A program made the translations under genes and the position numbers. The notes beneath the pieces are model-generated. The model did no database searches and was not told where the DNA came from. It saw only the letters and a program-made list of their open reading frames with translations. Positions 1 to 10,600 of a stretch of 64,000 nt of DNA are shown here, one piece after another; position 1 is the stretch's first letter; each line of letters starts with the position of its first letter. The stretch comes from Clostridia bacterium (GTDB lineage: Bacteria > Bacillota > Clostridia > Christensenellales > Pumilibacteraceae): assembly GCA_022793815.1 (NCBI GenBank), contig JAAWDP010000011.1, positions 153,457 through 217,456 of the forward strand. Reading direction: 5' to 3'.

Positions 1-1
1 A

Positions 2-30
2 TTTACAAACCCGAAAAAATGTGTTATACT
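2..30 (+). promoter_or_regulatory. sigma-A-type promoter of hpf
   Basis: A -35 TTTACA (2-7) and a -10 TATACT (25-30) are separated by 17 bases. The ribosome binding site GAGGAGG follows at 55-61, eight bases before the ATG of the hibernation factor gene. Confidence 0.7.
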
Positions 31-69
31 GTAAGTACCCAATAAACGTACTTTGAGGAGGTACAAATA

Positions 70-612
70 ATGAGAATCGAATACTTGACCAAAAACTACA
101 CGGCAACCGAAAAACTCAAAGACATCATCGAAAAGAAAGTCAACAGACTCGATAAGTTTTTCGAAGACGACACCGCAGTCAAAGTCATGCTCAAACAGTC
201 TAACGACGTATGCACGCTCGAGCTTACGATATTCGTAGGCAGCGGAGTGTTGCGCAGCGAAGTTTCGGGCGACAACATGTATAACAATATCGACCTTGCG
301 CTTCCCAAGCTGGAAAAGCAGATTATAAAGCACCATAAAAAACTTGCGGACAAATCCAAAAAATTCCGCGCTCCCGAGCTCACGGACGCCGCGTTTACCG
401 CTCCCGAGCCCGAACGCGATTTCAAAGTAGTGCGCTCCAAGGCATACAAACTCACGCCCATGACCGTGGACGACGCGATAGAAGAACTCGAACTCATCGG
501 ACACAGCTTCTATGTATTCGAGAATATGGACAGCGGCAGAGTCTGCGTGCTGTACCGCAGAAACGACGGCGATTACGGACTTATCGACGCCCAGACTTCC
601 GCAGAACGGTAA
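70..612 (+). CDS. hpf: Ribosome hibernation promoting factor, long form
   Basis: The 180-residue protein matches long-form HPF. An N-terminal HPF/RaiA domain (about residues 1-100, beginning MRIEYLTKNYTATEKLKDII) binds the 30S decoding region. After a variable linker, a C-terminal domain (about 118-175, with the conserved run VVRSKAYKLTPMTVDDAIEE) dimerises to join two 70S ribosomes into inactive 100S particles. The length is typical for Bacillota, where only the long form is normal. It has its own promoter and a strong ribosome binding site, and is followed by a terminator, so it is monocistronic. Family knowledge predicts higher expression in stationary phase or stress; no stress-sigma site was recognised here. 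Confidence 0.95.
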   Translation: MRIEYLTKNYTATEKLKDIIEKKVNRLDKFFEDDTAVKVMLKQSNDVCTLELTIFVGSGVLRSEVSGDNMYNNIDLALPKLEKQIIKHHKKLADKSKKFRAPELTDAAFTAPEPERDFKVVRSKAYKLTPMTVDDAIEELELIGHSFYVFENMDSGRVCVLYRRNDGDYGLIDAQTSAER

Positions 613-647
613 CGCTTTGCAATTCGCAATTCATAATTTTCAAATAA

Positions 648-680
648 CTGTCATGTCGACCGAAGCGGAGGAATCCCAAC
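648..680 (+). repeat. Possible remnant of an interspersed repeat
   Basis: The stretch CTGTCATGTCGACCGAAGCG followed by GAGGAATCCC lies between the hpf stop and its terminator. It resembles the short intergenic repeat of the TGTCAT..CGA..GGAATCTC type found in many anaerobe genomes. A shorter related piece lies at 4459-4486. Only two imperfect copies are in this window, so the call is tentative. Confidence 0.3.
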
Positions 681-696
681 CTTAATAATGTAACGC

Positions 697-738
697 AAAA
701 ATCCCGTTTCCGCGTTTTGCGGAGTCGGGATTTTTTTC
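697..738 (+). terminator. Rho-independent terminator after hpf
   Basis: ATCCCG (701-706) pairs with CGGGAT (726-731), with an inner TCCGC/GCGGA helix, and is followed by a run of T residues to 737. Confidence 0.85.
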
Positions 739-771
739 GTTTAACTTCCGAAAAATACCATATTCTTTTTG

Positions 772-800
772 TTGTCTTTTTTCGCATAATATGGTAGAAT
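772..800 (+). promoter_or_regulatory. Promoter of pgi
   Basis: TTGTCT (772-777), a 17-base spacer, then TAGAAT (795-800). The AAGGAG ribosome binding site lies just upstream of the ATG at 844. Confidence 0.6.
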
Positions 801-843
801 ACTGCTGTATTACAATTTCGGCTATGAAAGGAGAACCGGTATT

Positions 844-2238
844 ATGAAATTGAAAGTCGATTATAACAATATGATGCGTCCGTCCGTCGGCGAGCGCGGT
901 ATCGACGAAAGCGTATTCGCAAATAATGCGGCGGCTGTCAAAGCGGCGCATGAAAGCGTAATGAACGCGCGCGGAAAAGGCTGGCAGCAGTGGTGCGACA
1001 GCCCGTATATTTCCGACGCGGAACTAAAAAAAATAACGGACTACGGCAAGAGAGTAAAGGACAAGGCGGAAAGCTACGTCGTGCTCGGCATAGGCGGCAG
1101 CGCTCTCGGTGCAATCGCCGTTACTGGCGCGCTTTTGCACCTTCGGCATAACGAGCAGCCTCGCGAAAAGCGCAACGCGCCGAAATTCTACGTCGAAGAC
1201 AATATCGACCCGGAAAGAATGAACGCGCTGTTCGACACGGTGGATTTGAAAACCGCATATTTCAACGTCATAACCAAGAGCGGCGAAACAAGCGAAACGC
1301 TCAGCCAGTTTCTCATAATCTACGACGCGCTCAAAAAGGCGGTCGGAGTCGACGAGGCGAAAAAGCGTATCGCAGTCACCACCACGATAGGCAAAGGCAC
1401 GCTTTATAATCTCGCGGTCAAAGAGGGGTTCGAGATATTCGGTATCGAGGGCGGCGTCGGCGGCAGATTCTCCGTATTCAGTCCCGTCGGTCTTGTCCCG
1501 TTCGCGGCGCTCGGCATAGATATAGTAGCGTTTTTGCGCGGAGCGGCGGCGGCAAGCAAAGCGGCGGAAGATAAGAACGTGCGCACTAACGCCGCGCTTT
1601 TGAGCGCGCTTTTGCAGTGCGAGTCCATGAAGAAAGGACTGTGCATAAACGTCATGATGCCCTATGCCGACAGTCTTAAATACATGTCGGATTTCTATTG
1701 CCAGCTTTGGGCGGAATCGCTCGGCAAAGCCGTTGATTTGAACGGCAATACGGTGCATGCCGGACAGACGCCGGCAAAGGCGCTCGGCGTAACCGACCAG
1801 CACAGTCAGGTCCAGCTCTATACCGAAGGTCCGTTCGATAAAGTGGTCACGTTCCTCACTGCGGAAAAATTCCGCGGCGACTGTGTGATAAGCGACGACA
1901 AGAGCGTAGACGCATGCGACTTCCTCAAAGGACATACGCTCGGCGAACTCATAACCGCCGAACAGAAAGCCACGGCTTACGCGCTCACGAAAGCCGGCAG
2001 ACTCAATTTCAACGTCATTCTTTCGGAAGTAAACGCGGAAACGGTGGGAGAACTTCTGATGTATTTCATGTATCAAACCGCTTTCGCAGGCGCGCTGCTC
2101 AACATCGATACGTTCAACCAGCCGGGCGTGGAAGAAGGCAAGAAAGCCACGTTTGCCATGATAGGGCGCAAGGGCTACGAAGCCAAGCTTGCGGAAGTAA
2201 ATGCGGCGTTCCACAGCGATAAGTACATCGTCGGTTAA
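844..2238 (+). CDS. pgi: Glucose-6-phosphate isomerase
   Basis: This 464-residue cytoplasmic enzyme interconverts glucose 6-phosphate and fructose 6-phosphate. Recognisable elements are the sugar-phosphate-binding GIGGSALGA near residue 80, TKSGETSET near 140, the PGI signature GGRFSVFSPVGLVPFAALG near 210, and QLWAESLGK near 290 with the catalytic Glu. Length matches the compact Bacillota form (about 450 residues) rather than the roughly 550-residue proteobacterial form. It has its own promoter and an AAGGAG site. Phosphoglycerate kinase lies 1 kb downstream, which gives a loose glycolytic neighbourhood, though each gene has its own initiation signals. Confidence 0.96.
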   Translation: MKLKVDYNNMMRPSVGERGIDESVFANNAAAVKAAHESVMNARGKGWQQWCDSPYISDAELKKITDYGKRVKDKAESYVVLGIGGSALGAIAVTGALLHLRHNEQPREKRNAPKFYVEDNIDPERMNALFDTVDLKTAYFNVITKSGETSETLSQFLIIYDALKKAVGVDEAKKRIAVTTTIGKGTLYNLAVKEGFEIFGIEGGVGGRFSVFSPVGLVPFAALGIDIVAFLRGAAAASKAAEDKNVRTNAALLSALLQCESMKKGLCINVMMPYADSLKYMSDFYCQLWAESLGKAVDLNGNTVHAGQTPAKALGVTDQHSQVQLYTEGPFDKVVTFLTAEKFRGDCVISDDKSVDACDFLKGHTLGELITAEQKATAYALTKAGRLNFNVILSEVNAETVGELLMYFMYQTAFAGALLNIDTFNQPGVEEGKKATFAMIGRKGYEAKLAEVNAAFHSDKYIVG

Positions 2239-2259
2239 AGGGCGGCGGCGGAAAATCGC

Positions 2260-2288
2260 TTGTCAAATCCTGCGGTTTGTGATACAAT
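2260..2288 (+). promoter_or_regulatory. Promoter of the sugar isomerase-like gene
   Basis: TTGTCA (2260-2265), a 17-base spacer and TACAAT (2283-2288). The short pgi-to-next-gene gap shows no clear terminator. Confidence 0.6.
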
Positions 2289-2329
2289 TACGTATATAGA
2301 AAGGAAAGCCTTTTGGCGGAGGTAATTTT

Positions 2330-3124
2330 TTGCGGGTAGGAATTTCCACGGCGTCGTTTTTCAACCGCGTCGCAACCGAAAACTGTTTCACCGTTTTGGA
2401 GCAAATGAACGTCGATACGGCGCAGGTGCTTCTCAATACGTTTTCGGAATACGAAAAGCCTTTTGTCGATGCGCTGGTCGCTCGCAAAGGCAATATAAAC
2501 GTGCATTCGGTTCAGGCGCTCGCGGCACAGTTCGAGCCGCAGCTTTTCAACACAAACGCACGGGTTCGCGCGGATGCCGAATCGATATTCAGAAAAGTCT
2601 GCTATGCGGGGGCTATGCTCGGAGCCAAATTCTATACTTTCCACGGACCGCTTCGCCTCAAACGCCGCAATTACGTATTCGATTTTTCCAAGTACGGCGA
2701 TAGGGTAAATAAACTGTGTGAGATAGCCGAAAGCTACGGTCTGCGCCTTTCCTACGAAAACGTACACTGGTCGTATTTCAACTATCCCGATTTTTTCCGC
2801 GGACTCAAAAAAGAATGTCCCACTCTCTGCGGTACGCTCAGCGTCGCGCAGGCGGCGAAAAGCGGTTTCGACGTGTACAAATACCTCGACGTAATGGAGG
2901 ACAGAATTTCCACCGTCCACCTTTGCGACTGGAACAAGGACGACACGCTTTTGCCGGGACGCGGTAAATTCAATTTCGAAAAACTGTTCAAGGAACTGGA
3001 CAGACGCAACCTCAATGTCCACATGTTTATAGAGGTCTATTCCAAAGACTATAAGGATATAAACGAGGTAAAAGACAGTTACGACTATGTCCGCCGTTTG
3101 CTTACGGACATAACCCAAAGTTAG
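2330..3124 (+). CDS. Sugar phosphate isomerase/epimerase-like TIM-barrel protein
   Basis: The 264-residue protein belongs to the xylose isomerase-like TIM-barrel superfamily (AP endonuclease 2 fold). Candidate metal and substrate ligands sit at the usual strand ends: FHGPLR near residue 105, YENVHW near 142, VHLCDWN near 197 and FIEVYSKDY near 230. The start is TTG at 2330, chosen because GGCGGAGG precedes it by about eight bases and MRVGISTASFF forms the first beta strand. The substrate cannot be told from sequence. Its position between pgi and pgk hints at carbohydrate metabolism, but it has its own promoter. Confidence 0.75.
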   Translation: MRVGISTASFFNRVATENCFTVLEQMNVDTAQVLLNTFSEYEKPFVDALVARKGNINVHSVQALAAQFEPQLFNTNARVRADAESIFRKVCYAGAMLGAKFYTFHGPLRLKRRNYVFDFSKYGDRVNKLCEIAESYGLRLSYENVHWSYFNYPDFFRGLKKECPTLCGTLSVAQAAKSGFDVYKYLDVMEDRISTVHLCDWNKDDTLLPGRGKFNFEKLFKELDRRNLNVHMFIEVYSKDYKDINEVKDSYDYVRRLLTDITQS

Positions 3125-3178
3125 CAGGCCGCTTAAAAAACGGATTGTAAATAAATCTTTAATATAAAGGAGAGAACC

Positions 3179-4369
3179 ATGAACAAAAAGACAGTCAGAG
3201 ATGTCGACGTAAAGGGGAAAAAGGTATTCGTTCGCTGCGATTTCAACGTCCCTCAGGACGAAAACGGCAGAATCACGGACGAGAACAGAATAATAGGCGC
3301 GCTGCCTACCGTCAAATACCTGCTCGATAACGGAGCGAAAGTAGTGCTTGCATCGCACCTCGGTCGCCCGAAAAACGGATTCGAAGCCAAATTCAGCCTC
3401 AAACCCGTTTGCGACAGACTCAACGAACTTCTCGGAAATAAAGTAACGCTTGCCGCCGACGTAATAGGCGAGGACGCAAAAGCCAAGGTTGCGGCTCTCG
3501 AAAACGGACATGCGGTGCTGTTGGAGAACGTGCGCTTCCATAAGGAAGAAGAAAAGAACGACCCCGAATTCGCAAAAGCGCTCGCCGCTTTCGCCGACGT
3601 CTACGTAAACGACGCATTCGGCACGGCGCACCGCGCTCACGCGTCCACCGCGGGCGTGGCAGACTACTGCAAAGTCAACGTCGCAGGCTTCCTTATCGAA
3701 AAGGAAATAGAAGTTATGGGCGGCGCGCTCACCGCTCCCGAACGTCCGTTCGTGGCTATTTTGGGCGGCGCAAAAGTTTCGGATAAGATAGGCGTAATAA
3801 CCAACCTGCTCGATAAAGTGGACAGTTTGCTTATCGGCGGCGCAATGGCTTACACGTTCAGCGCGGCGAAGGGCGGAAAAACGGGCGAGTCGCGCGTGGA
3901 AAAGGACAAGATAGAACTTGCCGCCGACCTTATGAAACAGGCGGAAAAGAAGGGAGTCAAACTTTATCTGCCCGTCGATAACGTGATAACCCAAGAGTTC
4001 AAAGCCGACGCGGCGTCGAAAGTATGCAAGTCGGGCGAGATACCCGACGGTTGGGAAGGACTCGACATCGGACCCGAAACCGCAAAACTTTTCGCGCAGG
4101 TTATCGCAGGCGCGAAAACCGTCGTATGGAACGGTCCCATGGGTGTATTCGAATTTGCTAAATTTGCGGAAGGCACGAAAGCCGTGGCAAAGGCTCTTGC
4201 CGCAAACAAAAACGCCGTTACGATTATCGGCGGCGGCGACAGCGCGGCTGCTGTCGAACAGCTCGGATTTGCGGATAAAGTTACGCACATTTCCACGGGC
4301 GGCGGCGCAAGTTTGGAATATCTCGAAGGCAAAGTTCTTCCCGGTATCGCATGCCTCAACGATAAATAA
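3179..4369 (+). CDS. pgk: Phosphoglycerate kinase
   Basis: The enzyme transfers phosphate from 1,3-bisphosphoglycerate to ADP, giving ATP and 3-phosphoglycerate in glycolysis. At 396 residues it has the standard bacterial length and all main motifs: [10 protein letters not shown] near 20, ASHLGRPK near 60, [15 protein letters not shown] near 115 and [14 protein letters not shown] near 145 in the N-lobe; [11 protein letters not shown] near 200, NGPMGVFE near 325 and GGGDSAAAV near 350 in the nucleotide-binding C-lobe. A GGAGAG site precedes the ATG, and a terminator follows. No gap, tpi or gpm gene is adjacent, unlike the gap-pgk-tpi-gpm clusters common in Bacillota. Confidence 0.97.
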   Translation: MNKKTVRDVDVKGKKVFVRCDFNVPQDENGRITDENRIIGALPTVKYLLDNGAKVVLASHLGRPKNGFEAKFSLKPVCDRLNELLGNKVTLAADVIGEDAKAKVAALENGHAVLLENVRFHKEEEKNDPEFAKALAAFADVYVNDAFGTAHRAHASTAGVADYCKVNVAGFLIEKEIEVMGGALTAPERPFVAILGGAKVSDKIGVITNLLDKVDSLLIGGAMAYTFSAAKGGKTGESRVEKDKIELAADLMKQAEKKGVKLYLPVDNVITQEFKADAASKVCKSGEIPDGWEGLDIGPETAKLFAQVIAGAKTVVWNGPMGVFEFAKFAEGTKAVAKALAANKNAVTIIGGGDSAAAVEQLGFADKVTHISTGGGASLEYLEGKVLPGIACLNDK

Positions 4370-4400
4370 ATTATAGAACAGTTTAACTGACCTTACTCGA

Positions 4401-4434
4401 AGAGAGGGGCGCTCCGCGCGTCCCTCTTTTTTTA
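4401..4434 (+). terminator. Terminator after pgk
   Basis: AGAGGG (4403-4408) and following GC bases pair with GCG..CCCTCT (ending 4427), followed by seven or more T residues. Confidence 0.85.
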
Positions 4435-4458
4435 CTAATGTTCCGATTTTTTATATTT

Positions 4459-4486
4459 TACTGTCACCACGAGGAATCTCCGCCTT
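4459..4486 (+). repeat. Possible short interspersed-repeat remnant
   Basis: The stretch ACTGTCACCACGAGGAATCT resembles a truncated copy of the element suggested at 648-680: the same TGTCA start and GAGGAATC end, with the middle missing. It lies between the pgk terminator and the giant-gene promoter. Confidence 0.25.
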
Positions 4487-4509
4487 GTAAAGTATCACAA
4501 CAAAGTTTT

Positions 4510-4537
4510 TTAATAATTTATTCACAAAATGTTCATA
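4510..4537 (+). promoter_or_regulatory. PhoP/PhoB-like box upstream of the first giant gene
   Basis: Three hexamers follow an exact 11-base period: TTAATA (4510-4515), TTCACA (4521-4526) and TTCATA (4532-4537). The last ends six bases before the -35 element. Direct TT-N-A-Y-A repeats spaced by five bases and abutting the -35 are the known layout of PhoP (Bacillota) and PhoB boxes. The same arrangement occurs at the second giant gene. Assignment to a phosphate regulator is inference. Confidence 0.45.
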
Positions 4538-4543
4538 AATTAC

Positions 4544-4572
4544 TTGATTTTTGGTGTGCAATATGATAATAT
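4544..4572 (+). promoter_or_regulatory. Promoter of the first giant surface protein gene
   Basis: TTGATT (4544-4549), a 17-base spacer and TAATAT (4567-4572). The 5' leader of about 60 bases holds a small hairpin (AGGGT/ACCCT near 4600) and a TTTCGGAGG ribosome binding site. Confidence 0.65.
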
Positions 4573-4637
4573 TAACGTATATTAGTATAGACAGAGGGTG
4601 AATTGTACCCTTTGACATTCCGATTTCGGAGGCTTGT

Positions 4638-7600
4638 ATGAACAAAAGCAAACTGTTTTGCGTACTTATGACCGTAATAATGACCGTCGCGCTTTGCGCA
4701 GGCGGCGCGGCAATGCTGACCGTATCCGATGCGGTGAACACTTCTTACGAAACGTCTGCGCCCGAGGGCGAAGACGCCGTTGTTTCGCAAACTGCGGAAA
4801 ACATAAGCGCATGGACGAAATCGGGCAACAACTATTATAAGCTCTATAACTATACGGGCGGCGTTCAGTCCGTTATTTTGCCCAGAGGCACATATAAACT
4901 CGAAGCCTGGGGCGCACAGGGCGGCAAAGACGCAACTTACTATCCCGGACACGGCGGTTATACGACTGCCACTTATACCATAACCGCGGATACTACCGTA
5001 TATATAGTTGTCGGCGGCGTGGGCGCGAGCAGTGCTTGCGGAACCGGCGGCGGCTATAACGGCGGCGGCAACGCGGGGGCTTACGGTTCGTCCGGCGCAG
5101 GCGGCGGAGCAACCCACTTCGCCACGGCGACGGGTACTTTGGCGTCGCTTAAAAGCAACACGGGAGCCGTGCTCATAGTCGCCGGCGGCGGCGGCGGCGC
5201 AGGTAACGGTCAGACGGGTAACAACCTCGGCTGGGGCGGCGGTTCTTCTCCGGGCGCCAATGCAGGCGGAACGGGTGCTCTCAGCGGCAACTCGGCATAT
5301 TTCGGACAGGGGCAGGCGTCCCAGATGGGTCTTGCCGCAGGCACGAACAACGACGGCGGCGGCGGCGGCGGCGGCTGGTACGGCGGTGCGGGCGCGACGT
5401 CCGACTCGCAGGGCGCAGGAGGCTCGGCTTACGTAAACACTTCCAAATGTACGGGAGCGTCTTATATAAACGGCAATGCATCTATGCCGAACCCGACGGC
5501 TTTCGGCAGCAATTACACGAAGGGGCAGAGTCACAACGGATTGCACGGCTATGCGCGCATCACGTCCGTGAACTCCGCACCCATTGCCAAAACGGGCGTG
5601 GCGAAAACCATAAGCAGAACGGGAACGGGCGCGGTGTCGGTCAGCGACCTTGCGACCGACGTAGTGCCTGCAAATGACTCGCTTACCTACGTGGCTCAGG
5701 AAATTTATACGAACTCGGCTTGCACGACTTCGGCGAAAAATACATACTTCACGTATACCGCAAGTTCCGCGACTTCGATAACTCTTCATCCCGTCAAGCG
5801 TTTCACCACAACTACTTTTTATGCGAAAGTAAAGGATACTGCCGGACTTCAAACCGTATGTTCGTTTACTGTGAATGCGTCCGCTTTCAACGGAATAACC
5901 GCTCAGGCAAACGGACTCAAAAACGGTAATACGGGCATTTACGGCACTTCCGTTAAAACGGGCACGAACTATCCGTCCATGTCGTCCATTACCTCGTCGG
6001 GCTACTGGTCCGCCGCAAGCGACATCTACAACGACGGCGGCGCCAACAGACGCACATATATGATAACGCGGCCGCTCGAAACGGCAGCGTCGTCGGTGTG
6101 GAACGGTTTGACTTCCGTAGTCATAAAAGCAACCGACCTTGCAATAGGTACGGATAAATACAGCAATAAATACCTTGATACGGTCTATTTTACGACATAT
6201 TCGGCTACGGGCAACGGCACCAATTACTCGGTCGCCGCGGCAGGTTCAAGCGCGAAATGGACCACGCTAACCATAACCCCGAGACTTGCAAGCAAGTCGG
6301 GCTGGTTCCGTATTCCCGTCACGATAGGACTTTACGAAAATTCGTCGGGCGCCGAACTGACAAGCGCATCGTCGGGCAGACTTTCCGTCGACATCGTGTT
6401 CCGCATAGGCAACGCGCGTCCCACGCTGAATTCGCCCGTTACGGTCAGCCTGAATACCACGACAAAAAAATCGCAGACCGTCACTATTGCCAATCTCGTT
6501 GCGGACGCAAATACAAACGATTTGTCTTTTGCTTCGGGCGCGCTGACTAATGTGGTCAAAGTGCCGTCAAACGAATACGCTTACGTCGATAAGTACGGCA
6601 ATACGCTTACCGCGGCAAACTATAACGTCGGCACGAAATCATCGTCTGTGATTACCGACGCTTCAACAACCACCGCGACGGGCTTTGACCGAACAAGTAT
6701 TTATAATGCGGCAATGACGGACGCCGCTTCCGTGTATAAGGAAGCTTACGTAAGCTACAGCATAAGCGGCACATCCATAGTGTTTAATGCCATACGTGCC
6801 ACGCGCAACCAGTATGCGTCGGGCAGGGCGAACGCTCTCGGACATTTCTATATTCTCGTTCACATAACCGACAGCGGCGATACGCGCGACACGGGTCTTT
6901 GGTATCCGATTGCGATTCGGGTCGACGATACTTCGGCAGCAACCAAGAACGCGCTGGACTTCACGCTCGACGCCGAAGAAAAGGGCGAGAGTACGGGCGT
7001 TACCGCTCCCGCGGACAGCGTGTACATTTCGCCGTACCGTCATCCTTCGCTTTCGGGTGTGGGAATAGGCGCTCTTTCCGCCGACGATGCCTCCGATACA
7101 TCCAAGTACGTGGCAAACGCTCTCGGCTCGGACGAATCCGAATTTGCCGTCAACGTCGGCTCGCAGGTCGGTTCGCAGCCGTTCGCGTTCAATGACTTTT
7201 TGCATATCAATTCCGACTTCGGGTCTATGACCCCGGGTTCGGACTATTATACGAGTTACGAAACTTATGTGGGATTTTCCGCATACGTTACGGCGCAGAT
7301 TGTTCCGCTTTACGCGCCCGCATCCTGGTTTGACCGTTTGACCGCCGAGCAGAAGACGGCGGCGGGAATCACCGTTTCGGGCGATGTGGCAAGCTTTAAC
7401 GGTATAAAGCTTACTGCCGTTTCTTCCACGAAAGAGCGCTGGGTGGAAATTCCCGTCCGCCTTACCGACACTTTCGGAAACGTCACGGAAAACGTAATCG
7501 CGGTCAAAGTCAATAACCGCACGACCGCGCTGAGAAACACCATAAACGAAAAGGGCGGAATGGCTGTCAAAACCGTGGATTCTGCCACGGGCGAAGTTAC

Positions 7601-10600
7601 GATAACGTACACCATGTACAACACCACCGACAAATCGTATAAGATAAGTCCTTACGATTTGGTGTACGACGCGGACCTTGCGCAGCAGCCTGCAATCGAT
7701 AACAACCAAAACAACAACTCCAACCCCGACGACGGAACGGCAAACGCGACGCTTGCGAATATCCTTTACCGCAACTCGAACAAAGTCCGCACGCGCACGT
7801 CCGCTACGGGTACGGCGTCTGCGGTCAACTTCGGTTACGATACGCTTTCTTTTGTGCCGTCGTCGCTTCCTTTTACACTGAGCGGCAGCGGCGCTTCCTC
7901 GGCGGACTACACGCAGAACAGATTCACGAGCGAATTGCGCATGCATTACGTGCCGTCCACACGCACGACTGCGGGCGGCAGTATGGACTATTTGGAAATC
8001 ACACCCAAGCAGCGTAACGACGGCAGCAATTCCTATACCATGGAAGGCGTTCGTATCGTCGACGAGTCGGGTTCTTACATCACGCTTAACATAGCCGTGA
8101 GAGTAATAAACTCGCTTCCTTATCTGAAAGAGCCGAATAAGGTGTTCTACCTTATTGCCGATTATATGAGTGAAAACGCAAACAGCTCGCAGCCCGTAGG
8201 CGGCGACGATGTGGGCGAGAGCTATGTCACGAATTTCAACGACATAGGATACAATATCCGCGAATTCGCAGTCCGCGAAATAGTAACCGATTTCGACCCG
8301 ACCGACGTTCCTTCGCTCGAAATAGTTTCCGCTCCCAAGCTCGGCTACGTCGATGCAAGCGGTACTTTCGTCGAAGTGCCCGAATATTCGGACTACGTAT
8401 CCGTCGAATACAACACGATGGGTACGGGCACGCGCAGTAACTACGTAGTAACGCGCATCACGGGCAGAAACTCCACGCAGTCGCTCGAACACGGACTTTA
8501 CATGCAGATAGAAGTCACCGACGGTTTCAACAACAAAGCCGACAGGGTGAAACTCGAATTCCGTATCGAAGTTCTCAACAGCCGCCCGATTTACGTCGGA
8601 GGCGCGCAGTTCGAGGAAGGCAAAGACCCCGACGACAGCGCCAAACACTGGAACATTAAGCCTGCCAACACGGGCGACGTCACCGCAGTAAGATATATAG
8701 CGCCCGACGAAGAAACGGCGGCAATTTTGTCCCAAGACGGAGTTCTGACAAGCGGCGGCTCTATAATCAAGCCTTCGGCAAACCATATCAAATATTTCGC
8801 GTTCGACTATGACGAACTTCAAAGAATAATGCCTTATAACAAAGACGCGACGTTGCTCCCCGTAACTTCGCTCGAAACGCCGAACGGCATTTATTCTGAC
8901 GACGTTGCCGTTACTTTCGGCAACCCTTACGGTTCGGATACGCCGTCGCAGGACCAGATAAACAATACCGTTCTCATCGAGTGGTACATTATCGGGAGCG
9001 ACGGAAGATACCATGTGGTCAATCCGACCGATTCCGCAGACCTTGCGAAATATACGGCTAAGGACCTTGATACGTGCATCAGGGAAGACGTATTGCACTG
9101 GGCAATCAAGATAACGCCCGTTACGGGCTTTAAGCCGGAAGGACTCACGCTTACCGTCGGTTATCGCGATACGTCCTCGCTCGGCGGCTGTACTACTAAC
9201 GCAAACCCCGATTCCTACGAGGGTATCCGTCCCGATAAGACGCAGATAACCTCTCATGCCGGCATAACTTTCAACATCAAAATCGAGTCGCTCGGCATGA
9301 CGAATAACCTTGCGGCTTACGCAAATTCCGACGAGGAAAAGAACAACGTATACTATGCGTATTACTTCAAAGACGAGACTTCCGCTCCCGAAGCGGTATA
9401 TCCCGCGGAGAAATTCACATACGGACCCGTATCGCTCGTCAGCGACGCGAACACGGGTGCAGACGAAGTGACTTATATCCCCGTCAGCTATCTCGCCATA
9501 CCCACAACCCTGCGCGATAACATGCAGACCACAATCGACTTTTTGCACAGCTATGCGCTTACCGACGAAAACGGCGCAAATCCTTACCGTGCAAGCGGCG
9601 ACGAAAGAGAGAACATACTCACCGATATGTCGCTTTACGACCCGGCTACCGGTCTTACCTGGTCGGGCGCTGACATCGACAACAACCCCTATATCAATAT
9701 CGGCGTTGCGTCCGCAGCGGATATAGAAGGGGATAACTACCTCAACAAAAATCTTTACTATTCGGGTTCTTCCGACACCCAAAAAATAATCAAGCGTGTT
9801 TGGCAGGAGCCGGACGGCACGAAACATCCGCTCAGAGAAGATTTGTTCGGACTTTCGTTGCAGAAAAAGAACGTGCGCAGCAAAGGCTATCTCGAACTCA
9901 GCATTACGCTTGCCGAGTACGAGTATTTCGGCGAAAGCCCCACGGGCGTCATAAACGCAAGCGCGTCGCAGAAAGACGAAAGCAAAACCACAGTCAAACT
10001 GTATATCTTCGTTCCCAACGATAACATGCGGCTGGACAGCACCACCGTGGAACTTTCCTCCGCGTCGCTTACCGCGGCGGCAGGCAAGCCCGTTACGTTC
10101 GCATATGGCTCGCAGGACGGTATAATCTCGCTGGTAAACGACGACGCGGCAAAGAACGCGCTTACCCGTTCCGATTTCCGCATTTACGCAGGATACGACA
10201 AACAGGACTACGCCGCCGACGTGGCAGTCGAAGAGGGAACCCGCCTGTTCAAAGAACGCGCGTATTTCCTGGCTGATTCCGTCACGGGCAAACTCACGGA
10301 CGCCCAGCGCGCGCATATTTTCGAGGGCGCAAGCAATGCGAGAACATACGGCTACAATATTCTCGACGAGCACCTTGCAGCATATTTCGGCGTGAAAGAA
10401 AGCGACCTCGACGCGGTTAAGGACGGCACAATGACGCCGTCGGTAAACCCCGGGTACACCAACTTCTTCACCGTTTCGCCGCTCGGCAGAAACGACACGT
10501 CGCTGCTGTTCCATGCGGTACGCCGTATATCCGTCGATGAGGAAACCGCATTCGCGTATTACGAAAAGACCAATCCGGGCTTCGACAGAACCGACCTTAC

